A stretch of DNA of 41,536 nucleotides from an uncultured Acidimicrobiia bacterium (GCA_903921205.1 CAIXPF010000197.1:1-41536), one strand, 5' to 3'. Positions 23,409-33,400 are shown, counted from the stretch's first letter. Notes: generated by a model not told the origin, from the letters alone. Translations and numbers: made by a program.

Positions 23409-25115
23409 ATGGGTCATCCCGACGGTGGACACGTCGAGTCGAGTTCCGGCAGCTGGCTTCGGACCGCCGGAAGGCGGTCGGCACGGCTGCTGGCGGTGGC
23501 GCTGCTGGCCGCAGGGGCGATCCTGGTGCAGACCGTCGTGGCCAATGGCGAGGAGCTTCCGACCCGCGAGCAGCCGGCCGGAACGCTCGGGATGCGGGTG
23601 AGTGGCGGCAAGTTCAGCCGGGTCCGCTTCGATGCCGCCGAACGGTGGCTCGGCCGTCCGATCTCCTGGACGACGTTGTTCGCCGACCGGGCGTCGCCCA
23701 CGGCGATGGTCGCCTCGGTCTGGGGCGAGATGGTCAACCCGGCCGGATCGCTGCCGGAGTTGGCGCGCCGTCTCGACGTGGTCATGACCGTCCCGCTGGC
23801 GTTCGGCACGGGTTCGTCCCGGGACGAGGCCGGCCGCGCGGCGATCCGGGCCAAGCTGCAGGAGACCGCAGCAGGGGCCTGGGACGAGCAGTACCGGGCC
23901 GTGGCCCGCAACCTCGCGGTCGGCGGGTACGGCGATGCGGTGATCCGACTCGGTCACGAGATGACCGGACCGTTCTACCCCTGGTCGTCGCAGGGCAATG
24001 CGGACGCGTACATCGCGGCGTTCCGTCACGTGCACGACGTGATGGCCGAGGTCGGGCCACAGCTGCGTTTCGAGTGGAACGCCGCCCGCAACACGTTCGC
24101 CGAGTTCGGGCCGCCGTCCTATCCCGGAGACGCCTACGTGGACGTGATCGGCATCGACACGTACTACAACCCGTTGAAGGGCGACCCGGTACCGCTCTCC
24201 GAGGACGTGTGGAACCGCCGGTACCTCAAGGTGCTCAACGCCCACCTGGCTTTCGCCAAGTCGCACGGCAAGCCGGTGAGCTACGCCGAATGGGCCACCG
24301 GCGGCGTGGACGACCCGACCTACGTCCAGCGGATGCGCGGCTGGTTCGCCTCGCTGCCCAACGCCGGCCCTGGTCGGCTGCTCTACCAGTCCTACTGGAA
24401 CGTGACCAAGGACCACTACGACCTGGCGCAGTTGCCCCGCAACGCCATGGCGTTCCGGGCGGCCTTCGGTGCGGCCCGCCCGTCGGGCCCCCAGAGCTTC
24501 TTCGCCGTCGAGGACGACGGTACCGACCCCGCCGGGACCCGACCGCCGCCGACGTGGACGTCCTCGCCCGCATCGACCACCGTGCCGCCTGCGACCACGG
24601 TGCCGCCTGCGACCACCGTGCCGCCGGTGACCACGACGATCGTCGGGGGAGCGGGTCCCCGCATCCTGCTCGATGACGAGGTGAGCCACAGCACCGAGCG
24701 GACCGTGGAGGTCCCGCTGGCCGATCCGATCGACTGGACGGGTCCGGCTTCACTTCGTGACGCCTCCTTCCGGGTCGGTGCCGAGGTGACCGATCGGCGC
24801 TACGACGGTCCGGTCGACCTGCAGATCTGCTTCTGGCAGGACGACCGTGCGGCCCAGGCATGCGCCCGGCCGGTCCGGCTCGACGGTGCCGTCACCCAGG
24901 CCGAACTCGCCCCGACCAGCGACTGGTGGACCGGCGACGGTTGGCGGTGGGACCGCCCTGCGGAGACCATCCGGGTGCTGTTCAAGGATCCCGAGACGGG
25001 CACGTTGCTGAACGAGCAACGGTGTGGTTCGGCGTGCTTCAGCCGTGGGGACCTGCCGGCTGGGGTCCTGCTGAGCGCCCGTGTCTGGGTGGTGGCCACC
25101 CCGGCCGCAGGCTGA
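23409..25115 (+). CDS. Exported GH26-like glycoside hydrolase with C-terminal Trp/Cys-rich domain
   Basis: This 568-residue protein has an N-terminal basic region and a membrane or signal segment (27-46). A (beta/alpha)8 domain of GH26 type spans about 55-365, with likely acid/base Glu184 in RLGHEMTGPFYPW and likely nucleophile Glu294 in YAEWATGG; VDVIGIDTYYN is also typical. GH26 members cleave beta-mannans and some beta-1,3/1,4-glucans or xylans. A Thr/Pro linker (18-bp DNA repeat) leads to a domain at about 420-568 that matches the secreted proteins at 9175 and 10228 (LQICFWQD, AQACARP, IRVLFKDPETGTLL, CGSACF). AAAAAGGCGG precedes the ATG. It probably trims or releases the locus's own polysaccharide, a role known for glycosidases in other exopolysaccharide clusters. 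Degradation of foreign mannan is the alternative. Confidence 0.85.
   Translation: MGHPDGGHVESSSGSWLRTAGRRSARLLAVALLAAGAILVQTVVANGEELPTREQPAGTLGMRVSGGKFSRVRFDAAERWLGRPISWTTLFADRASPTAMVASVWGEMVNPAGSLPELARRLDVVMTVPLAFGTGSSRDEAGRAAIRAKLQETAAGAWDEQYRAVARNLAVGGYGDAVIRLGHEMTGPFYPWSSQGNADAYIAAFRHVHDVMAEVGPQLRFEWNAARNTFAEFGPPSYPGDAYVDVIGIDTYYNPLKGDPVPLSEDVWNRRYLKVLNAHLAFAKSHGKPVSYAEWATGGVDDPTYVQRMRGWFASLPNAGPGRLLYQSYWNVTKDHYDLAQLPRNAMAFRAAFGAARPSGPQSFFAVEDDGTDPAGTRPPPTWTSSPASTTVPPATTVPPATTVPPVTTTIVGGAGPRILLDDEVSHSTERTVEVPLADPIDWTGPASLRDASFRVGAEVTDRRYDGPVDLQICFWQDDRAAQACARPVRLDGAVTQAELAPTSDWWTGDGWRWDRPAETIRVLFKDPETGTLLNEQRCGSACFSRGDLPAGVLLSARVWVVATPAAG
24575..24628 (+). repeat. Three 18-bp repeats encoding a Thr/Pro linker
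   Basis: Units begin at 24575, 24593 and 24611 and each encodes TTVPPA or a near match. They form the flexible linker between the GH26-like domain and the C-terminal Trp/Cys-rich domain. Copy number is likely to vary between strains. Confidence 0.8.
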
Positions 25116-25141
25116 CAACGCGTCGCGAGCCGCCACGGCCT

Positions 25142-25150
25142 TGCTAACGT
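25142..25150 (+). promoter_or_regulatory. Possible extended -10 promoter of the second GH26-like gene
   Basis: TGCTAACGT fits an extended -10 (TGN-TAACGT) and lies about 58 bp before the start at 25208. A near copy, TGCTAACGG, lies before the epimerase gene at 28900. No -35 is clear. Confidence 0.35.
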
Positions 25151-25207
25151 CAGGGGTGGGTCGAACGTCCTGCTCGTGTCAGCGAGACCGGGCGACGGTC
25201 GGCGGCG

Positions 25208-28200
25208 ATGCAGGCGGGCGGGCAGGCGATGCGGGAGCGGACTCGCGCGGGGATTGCGCGCAGGGGCGCGGTCCGGCGGTGGAGTGTTCGGGGTTCGGCG
25301 CTCGTCGTCGTCCTCGCCCTTGCCGTGGTGACCATGGCGACCGTGTCGGGTTCCCGTGCGGTCGACGCGGCCAGTGGCCCGGCGACCCTCGGGATGCGCA
25401 CGGCCGGCGGTTCGCCCACGGCGGAGCGCTTCGCTGCCGCCGAGGCCTGGTTGCGCCGTCCGCTGGCATGGACCGTGGCCATGACCGACCGGGACAGCCC
25501 GTCGGCCATGCGCAGCTCCACCTGGGCGCAGCTCGGACGGTCCGACGCGTTGCTGCCCCGCCTGGCGGACCGGCTCGACCTCGACCTGACCGTTCCGCTG
25601 GCGTTCGGCTCCGGCTCGGCCCGCGACAGTGACGGCCGGGCGGCGATCCGCGAGAAGTTGCTCGAGACCGCGTCCGGACGTTGGGACGCCGATTACGCCT
25701 TCGTGGCGGACATGCTCGCTGCGTCCGGCTACGGCGACGGCGTCGTCCGTCTCGGCCACGAGATGACCGGCCCGTTCTACCCGTGGTCCGCCCAGGGCAA
25801 TGGTGACGCCTACATCGCGGCCTTCCAGCACGTGCGCGACGTGATGCGGGCCGAGGCCCCGGGTCTGCGCTTCGAGTGGAATGCCGCCCGGAACACCTTC
25901 ATCGCCCACGGGCCCTCCGCCTATCCCGGGGACGACTACGTCGATGTGATCGGGCTCGACGTGTACTACGAGCCGACCAAGGGCGACCCGGTCCCGCTCG
26001 ACGACGCCGCATGGGCCCGGCGGTTCCAGCCGGTGCTGCAGGCCCACCTCGACTTCGCCGTGATGCACGGCAAGCCCGTCAGCTATGCCGAGTGGGCCAG
26101 CGGCGACATCGACGAGCCGCGCTTCGTCGAGCGGATGCACCAGTGGTTCACTGCCCTGCCTGCCGTCGGGCCGGGCCGGCTGCTGTACCAGTCCTACTTC
26201 AACGTGAACCGCTCGACCTACGACCTGGCGGGCTATCCCCGCTCGGCCTGGGCCTACCAGCGCCTCTTCGGGGTGGTCGCCGATGGCACGCCGATGTACA
26301 CCGGGACCGGGTCCGACGAGGTGCTGCACCTGTACCGCAGCGGTACCGAGATCGGGACGATGACCCTGGCGAGGGTGAGTTCCGCCGGAGACACCGTGGT
26401 CCGTCCCCGTGCCGCCGGGGTTGCCGGCGGGCCGGAACCTGCCGGGTTCCGTCTGGGTACGACCGAGCCGGTCCTGCTCGACCTGAGCACCACGGCGACG
26501 TACTCCGGTCCGATCTCGGTGTGCCTGCGCTTCGCCCCCGAGGGGTTCGACCCTGTGCAGACTCCCCAGATGCTGGCCGCCGACGGCACGACCGGAACCG
26601 GGGCGTGGGAGAACGTGACCCGTGCGCTCGACCGGGCCGGCGGCGTGGTGTGCGGGGCGCCGCCGAGCGTGGCGACGCTGGCGATCGGGACCGGCTTCGA
26701 CACCGCCCCGGATGCCGCCGACGTGGTCGCGTCGCTCGGCGAGGACACCGCAGCCGAACTGACCCTCCGGGCGACCGACCGCGACGGCGACGATGTCGTC
26801 TTCGAGGTCGGTGAGGCCTCCTCGGGCACGGTCGGGGTGCCGTCGCCGTCGACCTGCAGCGGCACCTATCCCCGGGTGTGCACCGCCACCGTGGCGTACC
26901 GGCCCGACGCCGACTTCTTCGGCGCCGACGGGTTCTCGGTGCGCGCCGGCGACGGCAGGGCGTGGTCGCACGCCGCACGGGTGTCGCTGCGTGTCGAGGC
27001 GAGCCCCGACCTGCCCCGGGCGAACGCCGGCGAGGTGCGCACCGCGGAGGACGCCGCTGCGGTGCTCTCCCTGTCCGGACGTGACCCCGACGGGGGGAGC
27101 CTGGCCATCGAGCTCGTGGACGGCCCGCAGCATGGATCGGTGGGGCTTGCCGTAGCGCCGTCGTGTCACACGGTGCTCGCCACGACCTGCACCGCCGAGG
27201 TGCGCTACGTCCCGGCTGCGGACTGGTCGGGGACCGATGCGTTCACCTGGGCGGCGCGCACGGTGACCGGTGCGGTGACCGCGTCCGTACCGGTGTTCGT
27301 CGAGCCGGTCAACGACGCACCGAGCTGTGCCGCGGTGACCCTCGGCGCCCCCGAGGACGGTGTGGGGGAGGTGCCGCTGCAGTGTGCCGACGTCGACGGC
27401 GATCCGCTGGGCTACCGGCTGGTGACGGATGCCGGGCACGGGTCACCGGCGATCGCCGGATCACAGCTGAGCTATCGGCCGCAGCCCGACTTCCACGGTG
27501 CCGATGCGTTCACCTATGCGGCCTTCGACGGGCTCGTCAGCTCGGTGCCGGCCACGGTGGGCGTCACCGTCGCCCCGGTGCAGGACGTCCCGCAGGCCGA
27601 CGATGTCCGGGCCACGGTCGTGGAGGACGTCGTGGGCCCCGTGGTGCTCGGGGGCACCGACGCCGATGGTGAGGCACTCGCCTTCGAGATCACCTCGCCG
27701 CCGACCCACGGCACGCTCGACCCGGTCGGCGCGCCGGGCTGCAGCGGGACCGGCCCGAGCGTGTGCCGGGCGTCGGTCCTCTACCGGCCGGAGGCGGGCT
27801 ACGACGGGCTCGACGCCTTCCGCTACCGGGTGAGCGACGGGATCGGCAGCTCGGAGGAGCGCACGGCGACGATCGAGGTCACCGCAGTGCTCGACCCGAC
27901 GACGCTCACGGCGGTGGTGCCGGCCGTCGATGCCGACGGCAACGGGTTCAGCACCGTCTCGGCCACGCTGGCCTCGCCCGATCCCACCTGTATCGCCGCC
28001 CAGTCGCTGCAGGTCGAGGCGTCCGCCGACGGCACCACCTGGACCGTGGTCGCCACCGCCCGTACCGGCGCCGACGGCCGGGCCGTGGCCGAGGTCGCAT
28101 TCGCACCCGGGGTGTTCGAGGTGCGGGTGCGTTTTCCGGGCAACGCCGGCTGCGCGGCAAGCCTCGACCGGTCCTCGCCGCTCGCCGTCGGCGTGCCGGG

Positions 28201-28699
28201 TGACCGCGTGCTCGGCGGCGGCTGGTACCGGTCGCCGCTGTCGTCGGTCGTGCGGGCCGGCTTCGGCGTCACCGTGCCGGGTCCGTCGGGTCTGCCGACT
28301 CCGGCGAGGTCCACCGCCACGTCCGGCGGTTCGCCCGGCGCGCTGCTGTGGATCCAGCCCGGCGTCCTCCGCCTGCGCAGTACGTCGATCGACACGGTCC
28401 GCCCGGCGCCGTCGTGCAACACGGCGCGCTATCGCCGCTGCACCGTGATCACCGGCAAGGCGCTGGTCTCCCGATGGCGGCCCGACGCAGCGGAACCGGA
28501 CGGCGGTACGTGGTCGGGCGGCACCGGTGTGGCCTTCACCGTCACCGTCGGCGACGGGGGCAGCGGCTCGAGCTGTGCCGGGGCCGTCTGCTCCCCGGTG
28601 GACCGACCGGACGGCTTCGCGGTGAGCGTGTCGCCCAAGCTGTTCAGCGGCCAGGGCACTCCGGCGATGCTGCTCGGCGGGTCGTTGTCGCTCGGCTGA
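25208..28699 (+). CDS. Exported GH26-like glycoside hydrolase with tandem cadherin/Ig-like repeats
   Basis: This 1163-residue protein has a basic start and a hydrophobic export segment (about 31-50). A GH26-like domain (about 57-365) clearly paralogous to that at 23409 has Glu185 in RLGHEMTGPFYPW and Glu295 in YAEWASGD as likely catalytic pair. A beta-rich linker region (370-495) and four cadherin/Big_9-like repeats follow (about 500-895), each with a DxDGD-type strand, a P-x-HG-type turn and a YRPxxxFxGxDxF-type strand. A fifth Ig-like unit (896-1000) and a C-terminal beta domain with several cysteines complete it. The Trp/Cys-rich domain of its neighbour is absent. Starts at 25208 and 25229 are both possible. 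The repeats probably hold the enzyme away from the cell surface; Asp-rich strands suggest calcium binding (inference). Confidence 0.85.
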   Translation: MQAGGQAMRERTRAGIARRGAVRRWSVRGSALVVVLALAVVTMATVSGSRAVDAASGPATLGMRTAGGSPTAERFAAAEAWLRRPLAWTVAMTDRDSPSAMRSSTWAQLGRSDALLPRLADRLDLDLTVPLAFGSGSARDSDGRAAIREKLLETASGRWDADYAFVADMLAASGYGDGVVRLGHEMTGPFYPWSAQGNGDAYIAAFQHVRDVMRAEAPGLRFEWNAARNTFIAHGPSAYPGDDYVDVIGLDVYYEPTKGDPVPLDDAAWARRFQPVLQAHLDFAVMHGKPVSYAEWASGDIDEPRFVERMHQWFTALPAVGPGRLLYQSYFNVNRSTYDLAGYPRSAWAYQRLFGVVADGTPMYTGTGSDEVLHLYRSGTEIGTMTLARVSSAGDTVVRPRAAGVAGGPEPAGFRLGTTEPVLLDLSTTATYSGPISVCLRFAPEGFDPVQTPQMLAADGTTGTGAWENVTRALDRAGGVVCGAPPSVATLAIGTGFDTAPDAADVVASLGEDTAAELTLRATDRDGDDVVFEVGEASSGTVGVPSPSTCSGTYPRVCTATVAYRPDADFFGADGFSVRAGDGRAWSHAARVSLRVEASPDLPRANAGEVRTAEDAAAVLSLSGRDPDGGSLAIELVDGPQHGSVGLAVAPSCHTVLATTCTAEVRYVPAADWSGTDAFTWAARTVTGAVTASVPVFVEPVNDAPSCAAVTLGAPEDGVGEVPLQCADVDGDPLGYRLVTDAGHGSPAIAGSQLSYRPQPDFHGADAFTYAAFDGLVSSVPATVGVTVAPVQDVPQADDVRATVVEDVVGPVVLGGTDADGEALAFEITSPPTHGTLDPVGAPGCSGTGPSVCRASVLYRPEAGYDGLDAFRYRVSDGIGSSEERTATIEVTAVLDPTTLTAVVPAVDADGNGFSTVSATLASPDPTCIAAQSLQVEASADGTTWTVVATARTGADGRAVAEVAFAPGVFEVRVRFPGNAGCAASLDRSSPLAVGVPGDRVLGGGWYRSPLSSVVRAGFGVTVPGPSGLPTPARSTATSGGSPGALLWIQPGVLRLRSTSIDTVRPAPSCNTARYRRCTVITGKALVSRWRPDAAEPDGGTWSGGTGVAFTVTVGDGGSGSSCAGAVCSPVDRPDGFAVSVSPKLFSGQGTPAMLLGGSLSLG
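26700..27890 (+). repeat. Four tandem cadherin/Ig-like repeats (protein level)
   Basis: Units of roughly 90-100 residues begin near 26700, 27010, 27310 and 27590. Each has an acidic first strand (GEDT, AEDA, PEDG, VEDV), a D-x-DGD- or DPDGG-type calcium-like loop and a Y-x-P-x-x-x-F/Y-x-G-x-D-x-F/FTY strand. They have diverged at DNA level, so this is an old repeat. Confidence 0.7.
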
Positions 28700-28899
28700 T
28701 CCGGACCCGCCCACCCGCAGCAGCGGCTCCGGGTGGACCGGTACAGGTGGACGGGTCCAGGCGGACGGGTACGGCAGGGCCCTTCGATGCCGGGTTGGGA
28801 GAAATGGTCCCTACCGCTGCGACGGGCCGATCCCTACGGTGGTGACACCTGCTCGCGCGGCGCTGAGCGAGGGGTCCGAGCGGACGAATCCGTCGGAAG

Positions 28900-28908
28900 T
28901 GCTAACGG
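28900..28908 (+). promoter_or_regulatory. Possible promoter of the epimerase gene
   Basis: TGCTAACGG resembles the extended -10 seen at 25142 and lies 45 bp before the ATG at 28954, which has a strong AGGAGG. The 254-bp gap 28700-28953 shows otherwise only short GGACGGGT direct repeats near 28740-28775. Confidence 0.3.
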
Positions 28909-28953
28909 TCGGGGACCGATCGGCCGAAATACTCCGTAGGAGGAACGATCACG

Positions 28954-29931
28954 ATGCGAGTTCTCGTTGCAGGCGGTGGCGGTTTCATCGGCGGGCATCT
29001 GGTCCGCCGGCTCTTGGACGAGGGCCATGCGGTTCGTGCCATCGACCTCAAGCCGATGGACGAATGGTGGCAGGTCCACCCCGGCGCCGAGAGCCTCGAC
29101 CGGTTCGATCTGCGCCGTCTCGGCCCGTGTGAGGCCGCCGTCGACGGGGTCGACCACGTGTACAACCTCGCGGCCGACATGGGCGGCATGGGGTTCATCG
29201 AGAACAACAAGGCCGCCTGCATGCTCAGCGTGATGATCAACACGCACCTGCTCGAGACCTCGCTGGCGGCGAACGTGCAGCGGTTCTTCTACGCCAGCTC
29301 GGCCTGCGTGTACGCCGCCGAGCACCAGACCGATCCCAACGTCACCGCACTGCGCGAGCAGGACGCCTACCCGGCCCAGCCGGAGGACGGCTACGGCTGG
29401 GAGAAGCTGTTCTCCGAGCGGATGTGCCGTCACTTCCGTGAGGACTTCGGCCTCGAGACCCGGGTCGCCCGCTATCACAACGTGTACGGCCCCAACGGCA
29501 CCTGGAAGGGTGGCCGTGAGAAGGCTCCGGCGGCGATCTGCCGCAAGATCGCCATGGCCGAGCTGACCGGTGACACCGTGATCGACGTGTGGGGCGACGG
29601 GCACCAGACCCGCAGCTTCATGTTCGTCGACGACTGTGTCGAGGGCACCCGACGGTTGCTCGACTCCGACATCATCGAGCCGCTCAACGTCGGCTCGTCC
29701 GAGCTGGTCTCGATCAACCAGCTGGTCGACCTGGTGGCCGACATCGCCGGCATCAGCGTGACCCGTCGTCACGACCTCAGCGCGCCGCAGGGCGTGCGGG
29801 GCCGAAACAGCGACAACACGCTGATCCTGGAGAAGATGGGCTGGGAGCCCTCGATCAAGCTGCGTGACGGCCTGACCCGCACCTACGACTGGGTCCGGGC
29901 CCAGGTCCGGGCGGAGCTGGCCCGGGTCTGA
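28954..29931 (+). CDS. gme: GDP-mannose 3,5-epimerase
   Basis: This 325-residue SDR enzyme is strikingly close to plant GME, which turns GDP-D-mannose into GDP-L-galactose and GDP-L-gulose. It has the NAD-binding GGGGFIGGHL start, AADMGGMGFIE near 74-83, FFYASSACVY (C118), YGWEK (Y147, K151), the GME signature TWKGGREKAPAA with K190, WGDGHQTRSFMFVDDCVEG and GVRGRNSDN. From memory of the Arabidopsis enzyme, the catalytic residues Cys145, Tyr174, Lys178 and Lys217 all align with a constant offset of 27, strong support for the same chemistry. AGGAGG precedes the ATG and a perfect terminator follows the stop. It would feed L-galactose or L-gulose into the locus's polymer. A different NDP-sugar epimerase is possible but less likely. 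Confidence 0.9.
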   Translation: MRVLVAGGGGFIGGHLVRRLLDEGHAVRAIDLKPMDEWWQVHPGAESLDRFDLRRLGPCEAAVDGVDHVYNLAADMGGMGFIENNKAACMLSVMINTHLLETSLAANVQRFFYASSACVYAAEHQTDPNVTALREQDAYPAQPEDGYGWEKLFSERMCRHFREDFGLETRVARYHNVYGPNGTWKGGREKAPAAICRKIAMAELTGDTVIDVWGDGHQTRSFMFVDDCVEGTRRLLDSDIIEPLNVGSSELVSINQLVDLVADIAGISVTRRHDLSAPQGVRGRNSDNTLILEKMGWEPSIKLRDGLTRTYDWVRAQVRAELARV

Positions 29932-29972
29932 CCCCGCCGGCGCGTGCTGCGCCGTCCACTCCGAGCACTCCT

Positions 29973-30008
29973 GAACACAGCCCGCCGGTTCTCCGGCGGG
30001 CTGTGTTC
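29973..30008 (+). terminator. Strong intrinsic terminator after the epimerase gene
   Basis: A perfect 16-bp stem (GAACACAGCCCGCCGG and its complement) closes a TTCT loop and is followed by TGTTT. It lies 41 bp after the epimerase stop and ends the upstream transcript before the giant surface-protein gene. Confidence 0.9.
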
Positions 30009-30412
30009 TGTTTCCGGTCCGTAACAATCCGGCGGCGCAGATCGGCGCCGGCCACCGGCACCCACGTTCGCGGGGTCGCAACCCGGCCGCCTACCGCCTG
30101 ATCCGCACGGTTCGTGTGGGCGACACCGCGTGTCGTGGTGGAACGTCTGCGCCGCGTGACCGCTGGACCGGTGCTGCCCCTCGCCGATCGTTACACCTCG
30201 TCATCTGACCCGATTCTGGTCTTTCGGCCCGACCGAGTTGGCTTTAGCTGGTCGGTACACTTCGGGGCAACTTCAGCCCGGCGGAGCGAAACCGGCGGGC
30301 GTTGACTTCGGTGTGCGGGCACCAGTGGGTCGGTTTCCCTGTATCGGCGGACGAGCCCGTCGTGGAGGATGGACCCGGTTCCACGGCGGGACAGCGATGA
30401 GGCGGACAGTTC
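30009..30412 (+). promoter_or_regulatory. 404-bp non-coding region upstream of the giant surface-protein gene
   Basis: I see no gene here. It holds GTAAC (30021-30025) and GTTAC (30190-30194) elements, a possible -10 TACACT at 30256-30261 without a clear -35, and AGGCGGACA just before the ATG. If transcription starts near 30268 the leader is about 145 bases; no known riboswitch was recognised in it. Confidence 0.4.
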
Positions 30413-33400
30413 ATGGCGACATTTGCGACCAGACGGTCGGCGCTCCTGCGTCACCTGGGCATGGCGGGTCTGGTACTCGCGGTGCTCAGCCTGTCGCTGA
30501 TCACCGCAGCGGTGAAGAGCGAGCCGGCCGGCGCGGGCATCTACTTCAACGACGTCGAGTACACCTACAAGGAGTACTGGGCCAGCCACGCCTCCTTCAC
30601 CGCCGGCTGTGGTGAGCATGCGGTCTCCGGCAGCAGCTGGTACGTCGAGCCGCTGAACTGCGCGAAGTCGATCACCCTCACCATCCCCGACAACGTGCAG
30701 GGCGCGATCGCCGCGGTGCTCTACGTCGACCTGTGGCGCAACGGCACCGCCCGCTCGGCGCGCCTCAACATCAACAATGGCCCGGAGATCCGCCCCGAGC
30801 GGGGCAGCCAGGACAGCCGTGACCCGTACACCACGCCGATCCCGTTGACGCAGCTCCGGCAGGGGGCGAACACCATCACCCTGCAGGAGACCACCGGTGC
30901 CTATCACCTCCATGACCTGATGGTCCGGGTGTACTACAGCCCCACCCAGCCGCTCATCGCCGGGCCGGGCAGCGACGTCACGCCGCCGAGCGGGTCGCTC
31001 GATCTCATCAGCGCCGGCGGCACCAACCGCACCCCGGCCGAGGGCGGGACCCTCAACGTCGACAACAACCAGATCACGCTGTCCGCCAGCGCCAACGACG
31101 CGGCCTATGTCGAGTTCCACGGCTACTACGACGGCTTCGACGAGGACAACGACGGCCAGACCCGCGACTGGCACAACTTCACCCGGAACAACTGGGGCCC
31201 GGGTGGGACGCTGGCCAAGGCGACCGGTGCCACCATCGGCCACATCGGCACCGACAGCGTTGCCCCCTACCAGGTGACGTGGAACCTCCCCGAGGTCAAG
31301 AACCAGCCCGGGGTAAAGTTCAAGGTGCGCATCGTCGACAGCGCCGGCAACGTGCGCGAGGCCCCGGGTGGTGTCTCGGCGCCGTTCACGCTCGCCAGGT
31401 CCTATCTGGTGGAGAACTACACGATCCCGAACTTCGACGACGCCGGCATGTTCTTCAACGGCACGGCGCCGCAGCTCGCGACGCGGGCCATCACGTTGCC
31501 GTCCGATCTCAGCAACGTCAGCCGCGCGTACCTCCTGGGCAACTTCTGGGGGAACCCGGGCATCTCGCTCAACGACAACACCTACTTCCGGGCCTTCACG
31601 AACTCGGAGGACACCTGGCAGACCTCGAAGCGCGAGCTCGCCGTCAGCCAGTTGAAGCCCGGGGTCAACACCATCCGGTACAGCTTCGTGCCGCCGGGGT
31701 TCGGCCAGCTGATCGAGAAGCCCGGCCCGATGGTGGTCATCCACCGCACCGCGCCGGCCGGCTCGCCGGCCATCACCACCCAGCCGGTGGCGACGGTGGT
31801 CAGCCAGGGCCGTCAGGCGACCTTCACGGCCACCGCGTCGGGAGCGCCCGATCTTGCCTACCAGTGGCGCAAGAACGGGGTGGCGATCCCCGGGGCGACC
31901 GACCTCTCCTACACGACCCCGCCGTTGCAGCCCGCCGACAGCGGCAGCGCCTACAGCGTGGTGGTGACCAACGGGCTGGGCTCGGCGACCAGCAGCGCGG
32001 CCAAGGCGACCGTGCTGCCGACCGGTGTGGCCACCGGGCCGTGGTGGAACGCCGGCTGGGATTTCCGGGTGCCGGTGACGGTCTCGCCCGGTGACACCGC
32101 CCGTACGAACAAGATGGTCGAGGTCCTGCTCAACTTCACCGAGCTGATGCGTACCGCCGGGAGCGGCGGGCCGAGCTTCGATCCCAACTCGGTGCGGGTG
32201 GTCGAGGTCGACGGGTCGGGCAACGTGATCGACGCCGACGTGGCCCGCCAGGTCGACCCGGCCGAGGGCTACGACGCCGCGACCAACGCCAAGGCCAACG
32301 TCATCTTCCTGATGACCGGCACGACGAACCCCGAGACGTCGCGCACGTATCACATCTACTTCGACAAGACGAGCAAGAACATCCCCGCCCCGACGGTGGC
32401 GCCGCTCGTCACGGTGACCGACAACGTGGTCGACCGGGGATTCCCGGCCTACCAGTTCAACGGCCAGGGATCGACCTGGGTGTACCACAAGGAGGGCGGC
32501 GGCTTCGCCAAGCTGCTCGACGCCCAGGGTCTCGACTGGATCGACTGGACGCCGGCGACCGGTGCCGCGGGTGACTACCGCGGGGTGCCCAACGCCGTCA
32601 TGCCCGGCAACGGCGGGTTCTTCCACCCCGGTCGTGCCGGCGCCGGCACCTCGAGGATCGTGTCGAGCGGCCCGTTGAAGATCACCATCGAGACCGAGAG
32701 CTCCGACAAGCTCTGGGTCGCCCGCTGGGAGGTCTACCCGACCTACGCCACCTTCAGCATGGTGCGGGCGGCCAAGCTCTTCTGGTTCCTCTACGAGGCC
32801 GTACCCGGCGGTACGTTGGACTTCAACGGCAACGACGTCGTGGTCCGCTCCGACGGCGTGTCGGTGAACATGGACGGGACCTGGCACACCGACCTCCCGG
32901 GCCAGGAGTGGGCGTACGTCGGCGACAAGGCCAAGGGCCGCTCCTTCTACGTGGCGCACCACCAGGACGAGGGCTCGGTCGAGTCGTACTGGTTGCTCCA
33001 GAACCAGATGCCGGTGCTCGGCTTCGGCCGCGGTGGCAACGCCCTGAACGAGTCCTTCCTCGATCCGACGGTCAACGGCCAGCCGCAGACCTTCACGGTG
33101 GGCCTGGTCGACTCGACCGACTTCTCGGTCGCCGGCAACGGCATCCGGGCGGCCTACCGGCCGCTCGTGCTGCAGACCGGTGGCGCCGAGTTCAACGGGG
33201 TGTTCACCGGGCTGCGCAGCGACGACTTCTCCAGCGGGTCGCTGAACCCGATGTGGACCGTCTACGACCCTGCCGGCGACACCGCCGTCAGCACCACCGG
33301 CACCGATGTGCAGCTCGCCATTCCCGGCGTGGGCACCCATGACCTGTGGACCGGCCGGAACAAGGCCCCGCGCCTGCTCCAGGCCGTGTCCAACGGTGAC

